NCBI GenBank assembly: GCA_002197995.1
Contig: NGZR01000007.1
Location: 578,399-642,398 of the forward strand
Direction of reading: 5' to 3'
Origin: Gaeumannomyces sp. JS-464
Lineage: Eukaryota > Ascomycota > Sordariomycetes > Magnaporthales > Magnaporthaceae
DNA: 64,000 nucleotides
The first letter of the stretch is position 1; each line of letters starts with the position of its first letter. Of this stretch, positions 10,638 to 19,951 are shown in pieces. The notes under the pieces were generated by a model. It saw only the letters and a program-made list of their open reading frames with translations, searched no databases and was not told the DNA's origin. The position numbers and the translations under genes were made by a program.

Positions 10638-12444
10638 TTACGCAGTGTTGAGAGGAACACCACGCTCCTCGCAGTATTTGCTCACCTCCTTGGCCAGCGT
10701 CATCTTCTGGCGGCCTGCAAGGTCCATAATGTCGCCGCACACCTCGCCCAGGTCTCCCCCGCGCGCCTTGGCGACGTCGTGCACGGCGTGCATCTCCTCG
10801 AGGACAGCGCTCAGCTGGTTCGGCAGCCAGGTGGCCACCAGGCTGCCGCCAGTCGCGCGGTTATAAGTGGTCTGGCGCAGGATGTACTCCTTCCCGAAGC
10901 ACCAGTGCCTCCAGCGGAAGTCGCGCACCTGGTTGAGCACCTGGAGCCACAGTCGGCACGACTCCAGCACCGCCTCCGGGTCCTCCTGCTCGGCGCCGCC
11001 ATTGTCCTTGGCCAGGCCGAGCGCGTACTCGCGCAGGCGCTCAGATGTGGACCGCTCCTTGACGTACTGGAGGAACTGGCGGTGGTTGCTGGGCCGGTAC
11101 TGCCTAAAGTCCTTCAGGACCTCGGTCAGGGGCGTGTCGGGCATGGGGATCTGCAGCAGGTTGTCCATGAGCGGGACCATGCTGTCGTTGGCGCCCGACT
11201 CGCCCCTGAAGTTCCAGGCCTCACCGTTGCTGACGCCCTCGTAGATGACTCCGTCCGGGAACATGGTCTGGGACGTGATGCCGAAGATGAAGGTCCGGAA
11301 CGACGTGTAGCTGCCCGGCTTGGACTTTTGCCACAATGGTCTCCATGACGCTGTTGATCTTGTTCATGGCCGCGAGCACCTGCGCCATGCCGGCGTTGAA
11401 GTTGGCTCGCCGCTGCGCCACCGTAGCGGTGCCATCGGGCGAGCACGCGTCGAGCGCCGCCATGGTCCCCGAGACCAGCGGCCCCGAGTTCCGGACCATG
11501 TCGATGTGCACCAGCACGAAGCCGGCCTCGGACGAGGTTGGGTCCAGGCCGTGCTCAAACGCCCGGATGAGCCGGAGGTTGTCGTACTCCAGGCCCTTGG
11601 AGGGGTCCTCAAGGCGATAGTTGAAGAGAGCGTACGAGCCGGCATACTCCATGAATGGCTTGAACCCGCAACTGAGAAGTTGAAGGGTTTGATGTCAGCT
11701 TACGTCCCATTAGGATAACCTTGAACAGTATCTAGGATGTGATGAAGTGGTATGGGGTGTTCTATAAGGGAACATGTCAAGTGGGACGAGAGGCTGTGTA
11801 CACATGGCAAGGATAGGAGATAGACAAGGAAGGGAAGGTAGGGGATGTGTTGTATAGGTACGATAAGGTAAGGGATAGATAAGGTAAGCCAGGAGCAAGT
11901 GGTGATGGATAAGGGGCGGGTATATAGGGACGGTGTTGTTTAGACATGCTCTAGGGAGATTGTGATGAACATAGATAAGCGACACTTACATCTCGGCACA
12001 GCGGGCAATAGGCCTTGCAATGTTGGCCGGCAGCACGTTCCGGCCCAGGCCGTACCCCTCACCCTTGAGGAAGCGTTGATGGCAGGGCTCCAGGAGATAT
12101 GCGGATGCCAGGAAGGAGTAGTCACGGTACAGGGCGTTCATCAAGGGAAGGTCATCCTTGTATAGGTCCATCTGGTCCGTCAGGTCGGGAAGTTCCTGCT
12201 TGACGACGTCGCCGAGCCTGCCGTCGGCCAGCAGACCGGGCTTACCCGTGAGTGTCTTGACAGGCATGCGGCTGAGGATGGACTCGAGGACGTCAAACTC
12301 CTTGGGCAGGACAGCGATGGGGTCCATGCGAGGGAGGAACCCCCTCGTCTTGGATACCATAAAGGCTTGGAGGGATTTGTCCTTGGGGACGGCATCCTCA
12401 AGCACCGTGAAGGTGGGCACGGGGATGTCCTCGACGAGTCCCAT
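10638..12444 (-). CDS. ido: Indoleamine 2,3-dioxygenase
   Basis: Haem enzyme that opens L-tryptophan to N-formylkynurenine, the first step of the kynurenine route to NAD. Exons: 12444-11990 (from MGLVEDIPVPTF) and 11671-10638, about 496 codons. Exon 1 carries the small N-terminal domain. Exon 2 has FMEYAGSYALFNYRL, the conserved SKPGSYTSFRTFIFG and MFPDGVIYEGVS blocks, and near the end RWRHWCFGKEYIL, whose His is the expected proximal haem ligand, followed by the ATGGS loop. The 318 bp intron is long for this organism and contains repeated AAGGTAAG-like motifs. At 11335-11336 the frame changes: removing one T restores the conserved METMWQKSKP, and the spliced length is 1 modulo 3, so one extra base is likely. 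Some fungi have several IDO paralogues; I cannot say which one this is. Confidence 0.94.
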
Positions 12445-14591
12445 TGTGTAAAAGGGGGTGGATGATATAAGCAAGGGGAGTAGGGAAGGGCCTATGACAC
12501 GGGGTGAGAACCGGGGAGGAGCGGGTTTTTGCCTGGGGAAATGTGTGTCGGTGTTGTGTGTGGTCGATATCGAGCCCGCTACAAAATTCCAGACACCGGC
12601 GCCGAGAGCGCGCTGATATAGACCGTGGCCGGTTTTAATTCCGCGCGTTTCTCGCGCCTCCCCACACGAGGCCGGCGCGCTTCCGGCCTCAATTTCTCTT
12701 TGTCACAACGGAGTAACTCATGCAGATGATAAGCCACCTGACCATCCTGCCCATTCCAAAACCAGCCAGAGGGGATTCGGTGAAACCTGGGCCGCTCGCC
12801 CTCACCGTCGGCTTCCTCGTCGGCTTGAGGTGGACACGGACTGGTTCCGGCCAGTGGCCGGAACGGATTCCGCCAGCAACACTCTGGCCATACACCGGCA
12901 TCCAAACTATGAATGGATTGGATTGATCGTGGTTCGGTTTGCCAAATAAAATGCAGTTGATTCTCTCCGCTGCCATCTCGGCGCGGCCCGCGGCGCCTTG
13001 CCCTTGCCCGTCGATGCTCCGACGGGAGCCGCGGACGTTAAGAAAGCGCACGACTGCGAAACGCTTCAGAGGTATAGCCAGCCGCGAGTCATTACGCCGG
13101 CCAAGCCCTGCCTAGGCCAGCAGAGCCACGATGCTTTGGTGCTCGGCGCAGAGTTGACTTCGCAGTGAAGCGCCAATAATGGCACCTCGTTATCTTGGAG
13201 GCTCGTTCGTCCCGTGACGTCAAACACTAAAACCATCACAAGGCTGGCAGACCGATGAATCATGTGACGCAAAGCGCGGTGCAAGGAGCCCTCTCTCGTC
13301 GCTGAGTTGAAGGGCAGCGAATCATACCCCGTGGGGGGAGGCGCAAAGTTCTCCAGCCATCAATTTTCGCTGTCGTAACTCGCACAGATGCGGGGGAGCC
13401 AATCCTTTTTCATGTATTACGCGAGGTTCCACTTGCCTTTGCCATCGACAAGGTGGGTCTAGGCCGGAATCGAGCCCGTCATGCGACTCATGCTCGCCCG
13501 TCTTCGGCTCCATGATTGTGTGGCTGATCGTCCCGCCATCCACTGAGCCCTAGAGCCCAAAATGCGCAGAGAGTGGCTTATATTGGTGATCGGATAGATA
13601 TCCACGGTGATATTTTTTCTCCTCCGTGGCCGGGCATGCCACAGCGAAGTGTCGTGTTTGGGCACGTTGAAAGTTACTCCTAGACCGAGAGAGGCTGGCC
13701 TAGAGGCGTCCATGAAGTAAATGGCGTAAGAGAAAACGGGGTCCAGGGACAGGGGCTTCCTCCTTGAAGGGGGAAAAAAGAAAGAAAAAAAGAAACAAAA
13801 GAGAAAGGAAAAGAGAAAGGAAAAGAGAAAGGAAAAGAGAAAGGAAAAGAGAAAGGAAAAGAGAAAGGAAAAGAGAAAGGAAAAGAGAAAGGAAAAGAAG
13901 AGGACAGATCCTGGTGTTGTGCTGTCATATCAAGGCTATATCAGCGGAAAAGAAAGAGTGAATGATGAAGGGGCGTAAGGCATAGAACAGTCCGTTCGCC
14001 AGCGGATCAAAATCGAAATCATCTCGGTCGAACATTCTCTCCAAGGTTGCGAACCGCGGAGTAGGCAAATCTGGAAGCTGGTGGGCGACGTCAAGAGCGA
14101 TGGCGTTGATGCCGCATTGCGGCAACGAGCCAGGAAGGCATGGTAAGTTATCCCTCCGCTCCACCGTCGACCTTGTTGCCACCCGAACATATGTCATAAG
14201 ACGGGCGGCCTCGCAGACACCCTGGACGTTGTGGGATATCTTATTCTCTGTCCGGCGACATGATTCTTGGAGCTCCAGTCTATTTTGTTGATGGCGCTCG
14301 TCGCCCCGTCTTGACTCTGACCGACGTTGTCAGTAAGGCCCTTAGGCATGTGTTTGATTACACTAAAGGGAACGCCGTTCTTCAAGTTAGCAATGCCACT
14401 GGTAAGACTTGACGCTTGATCGAAAATACCTGGCAAGGTGGCTGCGAGCCAGCCCACCATTTCAAGCAAGAGGTCCCATCGGAGCGGGAGGAATGTAGCC
14501 ATATCGGTGCTGATAGAGTGCCAGAGGAGCCAGGCTGCTAGGCACAAGGGAGACGAGCCCTCCTTTGCTCATCCAGCCGTGAAGCGGGAGT
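12445..14591. other. Intergenic region with minisatellite and possible gene remnant
   Basis: No complete gene is supported. The first few hundred bases are the promoter side of the dioxygenase. A GA-rich minisatellite sits at 13801-13896. On the minus strand between about 13936 and 14547 two short frames look somewhat protein-like (INAIALDVAHQLPDLPTP, MFDRDDFDFDPLANG), which could be a decayed gene, but there is no coherent start or splice structure. Confidence 0.45.
13801..13896 (+). repeat. 12-bp minisatellite, 8 perfect copies (GAGAAAGGAAAA)
   Basis: Eight identical tandem copies of a purine-only 12-mer lie head to tail, preceded by a degenerate A/G-rich tract from about 13770. Strong purine/pyrimidine strand asymmetry gives it triplex (H-DNA) potential. 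The unit is divisible by three, so it keeps frames open on both strands without coding for anything recognisable. Confidence 0.95.
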
Positions 14592-15557
14592 CTAGGCGTC
14601 ACTTCCAGGAGCCGGCCGCTGGCGCCTGGTGGCCCCATTGCCAATGGCCAGTGAAGCAGCTCGCTTACTGGAGGACTTTGACGCACCCAGTTCCCTGCGA
14701 ACATCATCGACCAAGGGGGCAAGGCCGAAATTCGAGTAGTAGTCCCGGATGCATACCAGGAAGTCGGTCATGAATGGAATGGTGCGATCGACCAGCGACT
14801 CCATCTTGGTCGTCTTCACCGTGTCCGGAACCCGCCCGTAGACCACCATGAATGACACAGCTATCCGAATGAGATAGACGATCTCGTCCTGGGTCGCGAA
14901 GGGAGGCAAGTGTCCAGTAGTCTCGAAGCACTGCTCGAAATTAAAGCCCTTCTCGAACCATATTCCGTGTTGAGTGCAGATGTGATTGAGTCCGGCCATG
15001 AGGCGGTGGTTGTAATAGCACCAGACACGGCTCCAGCCATTCTCTTTGATGGTCAATCCTTCCAACTCCAACTCCCATGGCGAATTCTCTCTGATGTCCG
15101 CCATGAAGGCCATGACTGTCGAGGGATGGAACCTCCTCATCATCCAAATGATTCGATGCGGCTGGGTCGCAGAATCGTCACCATCGTAGCAGTAGTGTTT
15201 CGCAAGCATGACGAGTTCCTCGAGTACCTCGGGGGCTTTGGTGAGCCAGATCGCGGCATCAATGTCCGATACCTGGTGGTTGATCCTTGTGGGGTATGTC
15301 ACCTCTCGGTCGATCGAGCCATCCTCGTTCTTGAGCAGGATCGAGACGGACTTTTTCGAATTCATTCGGCGTTGGTCCGGACCCCCGTTGAAGAGCCTGC
15401 GTAGCGATCGTCCGTAGAGAGGGTCTACAGTTTCGAGGTACCAGGCGCAGAGCTTCGCATCCTCGAGGTCGAGTCCATTCAAGACTGACCCTCCGCAGAA
15501 GGTGGCGTCGAGCAGGCCAGCGGCCTTGAGCTTCAACTCCTTGGGCATCTCCCCCAT
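14592..15557 (-). CDS. Hypothetical protein, 321 aa
   Basis: A single uninterrupted frame runs from ATG 15557 (MGEMPKELKLKAAG) to the stop at 14592. I do not recognise the family. The sequence is ordered and mixed in composition, with aromatic-rich segments (VWCYYNHRLMAGLNHICTQHG, SFMVVYGRV), several Cys and His residues, no signal peptide, no clear membrane helix and a Ser/Arg-rich disordered tail. Composition and absence of stops over 966 nt support a real gene. It lies 382 bp from the next minus-strand gene and has its own spacer on both sides. A frame continuing nine bases upstream starts with GTG, so ATG 15557 is preferred. No function is proposed. Confidence 0.62.
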   Translation of the reverse strand: MGEMPKELKLKAAGLLDATFCGGSVLNGLDLEDAKLCAWYLETVDPLYGRSLRRLFNGGPDQRRMNSKKSVSILLKNEDGSIDREVTYPTRINHQVSDIDAAIWLTKAPEVLEELVMLAKHYCYDGDDSATQPHRIIWMMRRFHPSTVMAFMADIRENSPWELELEGLTIKENGWSRVWCYYNHRLMAGLNHICTQHGIWFEKGFNFEQCFETTGHLPPFATQDEIVYLIRIAVSFMVVYGRVPDTVKTTKMESLVDRTIPFMTDFLVCIRDYYSNFGLAPLVDDVRRELGASKSSSKRAASLAIGNGATRRQRPAPGSDA

Positions 15558-15939
15558 TTTCGGCACTGGCTGGTGGAGTGGTGATGTGGTAGTGTGTGGG
15601 CAACGAGGGCAAGCTGAAAGCCGCCCGAGAAAGAATGCTCAAAATGGAAGACTGCAAGGAATCGTGGAGTAACTGCTCGCGACGACGGTCAGTAGTCGCT
15701 CAATGGGCAGAGGAAAATATCTAGTAAAAACGAGGACAAAGTATTGAGATCCGGGAGCGGTTGCAAAGACCAAGCCGGCGAGGCAGGCGGCTTTTTATAT
15801 CGTGGGAAAGGTGGGGCTGTGCTAAACAGACGACCTGCCCTCTCCTTTCCTCACAGCACGAGAAATCAGCAAGCGTGGGCGTGGAGAATTTTAAAATTCA
15901 GTATACTCTCAGGTGCTCATAAACTACCCGAGCACTCAA
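15558..15939. other. Short intergenic region
   Basis: Upstream flank of the hypothetical gene and 3' flank of the cysteine-rich gene, both on the minus strand. No gene or repeat is seen. Confidence 0.5.
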
Positions 15940-17421
15940 CTACCTAGGCTGCTCCCCTTCTCGCGGGATCTCCCGGCCATGGAGCTGCGCCGGAGTATCG
16001 GAGCCATACAGCTCGAAGCGAGAGTGGGCATCATCGGGAACCGCTGGTGTCTGCGAGTACATGGAGAGCGCGCGCGCGTCCAGGTTCGAGATACGCGAGG
16101 GGCTTGTGACGTCGCTCTTCCCGCTGACGCTGCGGCCCGAGTCCAGCTCGACGGGGGCGACGATGTGGCTCGGCCCGTCCGGGTCGAGCGGGACGCCGCG
16201 GCCAAAGCCCGGCGTGGTTTCGCGCTTCGTAGTGGGCGAGCCCATGTCCGTGTAGGGGCCCGCAACGGCGTCCGGGCCGAAATAGTCCGCCGTCGGGTAC
16301 CGCACCTCGGACGCGGTGCCCGAGAGCGCGCCCCCACGCTCGCTGCCGCCGCCGCCTATTGCGCTTCCGCCGCCGACGATCATGGGGATGGAGGCCCGGC
16401 TGCGGGGCCCGTATCCGCTGCCCGCGCCGCTGGCGCCCTGGATCTGGCTGAGGCTCTGGCTGCGGTAGCTGGCCGTGCCGCGGCGGCGCTTGCGGATGCA
16501 CAGCCACGTGGTGACGCCGATGATGATGGCCAAGCCGAGGACGACACCGACGGCGATGCCGGCCTTGGCACCCGTCGACATGCCACCGTCCTGGCCCACC
16601 GGGACGGCGCCGTCGGTGGGCACGACGGGGACGGTGGCACAGGCGACGGAGCTACCCACTTGCGTGCACGAGCGCCCGACGGGACAGCAGCCGCCGCCGA
16701 TGGAGGCGGGACAGCTGATCTGGCTGGTGGTGCAGCCCTCGGGCACCTGGGGCACGAACCCGGTCGGGGTCTGGGAGCGGGCCATGATGCAGCCGCTGTT
16801 GCTGGCGCACGTCTCGCCGTAGCCGCAGCATCCGCCACCCATCTGGGTCGGGCAGCGGAAAGAGCTGGTCTGGCATTTGCGGCCGCAGCACGCCCCGTAT
16901 GTTTCGGTGCTAACCGATGTCGAGCCGCCCGACGCTGTCGTCGTTACCAGCCTCGTCGCGTTGCATTGGTATTTGCTAGGATCGCATTCGGTATCGTTTG
17001 AGCAGCTCGAGCCCACGACGCAGCACTGTGATTTCCCCTGCTTGTTGATGATGCAATATCTGCTGTTCGCGCAACACGAACCCCCCGAGCCAGCGTCGAG
17101 ACCTGTCCAGGCAGAAAGGGATATGAAGGTGAGCCGCGGGTCGCATGGCCGCTTGGGCATCCCGGACGCCCGGCCGACGGCGGCAGGGCTCAGAGCGAGG
17201 GCAGCATGACTTACAGTTGTGAAACCCCGAATCACAGCTCAAGACGTCCTGTCGCCTAACTAGAGGGTTCGCAGGAGCCGCATCGACGACGAGAGGGGGT
17301 ACCATCGCGCCTCCAACGCTGGAACGACCTCCACGGCTGCAAAACGCTGCTGCTCGGCCGCCCCGGCGCAGGCCAACCACAAAAGCCACGCCGCGGCCTC
17401 AACGGCGCCATGCGGCCGCAT
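15940..17421 (-). CDS. Cysteine-rich single-pass membrane protein
   Basis: Exons 17421-17215 and 17102-15940 (intron 112 bp, donor GTAAGTCA). ATG 17421 opens a likely signal peptide (AAAWLLWLACAGAAE). The mature extracellular part has three or four Cys clusters of similar build (GSCCANSRYC, SQCCVVGSSC, GACCGRKC, GGGCCGYGETC, GGGCCPVGRSC) with Ser/Thr-rich linkers. A single membrane helix (AGIAVGVVLGLAIIIGV) follows, then the stop-transfer sequence RKRRR and a Ser/Gly/Pro-rich cytoplasmic tail of about 170 residues. This type I layout recalls fungal cell-wall sensor or adhesion proteins, but it is not a WSC or CFEM domain that I can identify. Between the signal peptide and PLVVDAAPANPLVRRQ the frame must change once (about 17290-17390). 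The spliced length is 2 modulo 3, consistent with one missing base. An alternative is a different first exon. Confidence 0.7.
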
Positions 17422-19051
17422 GTTTGTGGCGAGGATAGGTAGCACGAGTATCAACGATCAAACCCAGAGAGACTAGTAAGGGGAAACCAGGGGGCACATT
17501 CTCCGCCAAGACCAGTTTAAAAAGGAACAACAAATAACAGATATCAGGGCAAATAGGCCACAAACGACCAACCCCGCGCCCCAAGATCCGGCAGCGATCC
17601 GAAGTCGATCTATCCGCACGTACGCAGTAGATATGCGAACAGCCGAGGGAAAAATTGGCGGGAGGGCGAGCTGGGAAATAACAAAAGGAAAAAAAAAAAA
17701 AAGAAAAAAAAAAAAGGGGACGGGGCGGCATCAGCCAACGGGTAGCCGGGGATAATATGTATCCCTCCTGCAACCCACGCGTCAGCGTCGATCCCACCAC
17801 CCTCACCTACCCACCACGACACCAAAAAAGAGACCGATGCATTCCCAGCCGAGCGCAACATGGTGGCACTTGAGAGCGAATTTAGGAGAGGGGCCCGCCG
17901 TGGGACCGGGGCTTACGGCTGACCGGCGGGCGAGACAATAATGGGCCATCAATATCTGCTTTTGCTGTTGCCTGGTATCAATGGACACCGCGTGTCGCAT
18001 ATCGTGTGCACGACAGCGCCCGGTGTCTCGTTTTGGTCTTGATTTTTTGTCTGACTGGCCGAATGTGAATACAGCTATGTATCCTGCGGTCGCCGGGCGG
18101 CCCTGTGAGGCGGCAAATGCGGATTCACCGATGTTCCTGCAGAATTGACGTGAGTAGGATGGGCGATTGGAACCAACATCAGCTGGGAGGCGGAGAATTT
18201 AATCGCGTTTGCGGCACAGCGCAACCATCACATTTCAGTTAGTGGGCCTTGCAAGACCCTTGCCCCTCTCGTCGGTGCCCGCTCGATGGCGCGAGACCCC
18301 ACAGCCTGCCCTGCATGCATCAATGCTGCATCGGCCGGCCCAATACCTCCCTAGCGCAGTAGGTAGTTGTAGCCGGACGAGTGTCTCCGAAGGGGTGAAA
18401 GTCATCGTAAGTTGTGAAATCTGCTAGTTGACCTTGATTTTGAGACGCAGAAGAATTACGAGGGGCCTCTCTATCTCCATCGTGCCCAGGCCTCACTTGG
18501 TGACAACAGAAATCATGGCGCACCCTGCTCACTCTTCTGTGGTGATGATTATATTCTCTATCTATCTAAACTGTGACGGGAATACCTATTAACATCATAT
18601 AACGCCGGTCCATCCATACACATCTCCCAGTGGACCTGGAACCCAATCGCACCCCGAAATAGAACGCTCGAGAATAATGCAATGATACCAGAGCTTCGCC
18701 CCGTTCCGCATCCCAAACTTCCCGCGATATCGAGAGGGAGAAAAACAACAAAAACATGAGACTTTTCTTTCACCCCTAGAGAACCAAATCAGAAATTTGA
18801 AGCAATACCCCGTCCCAACTCCAAGATCCATCGGTATTATGTGAATCCCGCAAAGAAAACAAACTAGATAAAAGAGAACAAGGTACCAGAACTGGGGAAG
18901 GTAAATGTTCGTGTGCGGCCCATTATGGAGGCAGTTTCGTCTGTGATGCTGGGGCCGGTGGTGACAACTTTGGTCGAGTGGATTCGGCTTGCCGCTTGGC
19001 TGTCGGGTGTCGGCTGCATCAAGAGACGTGGGTTGAGGGGCGGCTCTCACC
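17422..19051. other. Intergenic region
   Basis: The spacer carries the promoter of the cysteine-rich gene and the 3' flank of cdc14. It contains an A-rich run at about 17690-17716 and no frame that I would call a gene. Confidence 0.5.
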
Positions 19052-19951
19052 TCAGCAGACGACGCCAAACGGCGTGCAGCCCCTCAAGTCGCGGACGAGG
19101 TCGTCGACGTTGCTGAGGTAGCGGGACAGCAGAGCCTGCTTTTCCTCGGTCGTGAGCACGGCCGCGCTGGCGCTGTCGGAGCGGCTGCGGCGGGCCCCGT
19201 CGGCGTCGCCGCCCCCAAAGGCCTTGGCCAGCTTGCTGGGGCTGCGCTGCAGGATGCCGGGGACCGAGTCGCGCTGCTCGGCGCGCGGGATCGAGGCCGT
19301 CTCGGGCATGAGGTAGAAGTAAAGGAACTCCATGAGCTTCAGCTTCAGCTGGCGGCTGGTCGACCGCGCCTTGAACAGGCTCGTGATGGCCAGCAGCCCG
19401 TCGACCGACTCCAGGGTCCTCAGGTTGTCCGGTGCGTCAAGGAGCGCCGCGACGAGAGTGAGCAGTGCTGCTTGTTGTATCGCCGGGCAGTTGCAGGGCT
19501 CGAGCAGGTCGAGGAGGAGCTGTGAGGGTGTCTCGTCAGCAAACCGTTGTCGCTCCACATTTTGGGGATCCTGGCGGCATACCTCCATGGTGGGCTTCCT
19601 CCTGAACAAGGCGCGGCTTTCCCGATGCAGTAGCAGGCTGCCATGAAGCAGATCCAAGGTGGCGATGATAGTAAGGTCGTTCTCCTCGTTTCCCGAGCCT
19701 AGCAGCTTCTCGAGCAGGGCGATAAGTCGTGATGCGATGTTGTATTCGAACCTTCCCTGGAGGCGCGCATACTCCAAGAAGCACATGTCGGATCCCAGCT
19801 CTTCTAATGTGTGGTATGGGGGATCCGAAGGCTCGCCGTTCTTCAGGCAGATCTTGGCTATGAGAAGCTCGATCTGCCTCAGCCCTTTTCTGACTTTTGA
19901 CGGGTCATGGGAATCGAGATAGTCGAAAGCACGGCAGATGAGGTTGTCCAT
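19052..19951 (-). CDS. cdc14: Cdc14-like septation initiation network protein
   Basis: Single-exon gene, 299 aa. It belongs to the S. pombe Cdc14 family (the SIN protein that partners the kinase Sid1 at the spindle pole body), not the phosphatase of the same name. Evidence: the N-terminal block MDNLICRAFDYLDSHDPSKV followed by KGLRQIELLIAKICL, the all-helical armadillo-like body (IASRLIALLEKLLG, LDLLHGSLLLHRESRALF, IQQAALLTLVAALLDAPDNL) and the LKLKLMEFLYFYLMPET segment, all in the expected order. The C-terminal third is Ser/Arg-rich and ends in a short helix (TTEEKQALLSRYLSNVDDLVRDLRGCTPFG). The start at 19951 gives the N-terminus expected for the family. Frame is intact. It is one of two genes here linked to spindle-pole function (with the Msd1-like gene), but they lie 11 kb apart, so this is probably coincidence. 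Confidence 0.9.
   Translation of the reverse strand: MDNLICRAFDYLDSHDPSKVRKGLRQIELLIAKICLKNGEPSDPPYHTLEELGSDMCFLEYARLQGRFEYNIASRLIALLEKLLGSGNEENDLTIIATLDLLHGSLLLHRESRALFRRKPTMEVCRQDPQNVERQRFADETPSQLLLDLLEPCNCPAIQQAALLTLVAALLDAPDNLRTLESVDGLLAITSLFKARSTSRQLKLKLMEFLYFYLMPETASIPRAEQRDSVPGILQRSPSKLAKAFGGGDADGARRSRSDSASAAVLTTEEKQALLSRYLSNVDDLVRDLRGCTPFGVVC

Noticed and set aside
19052..19951. Cdc14 protein phosphatase
   Set aside because: No HCxxGxxR phosphatase motif; the sequence is the helical SIN Cdc14 family that shares only the name.
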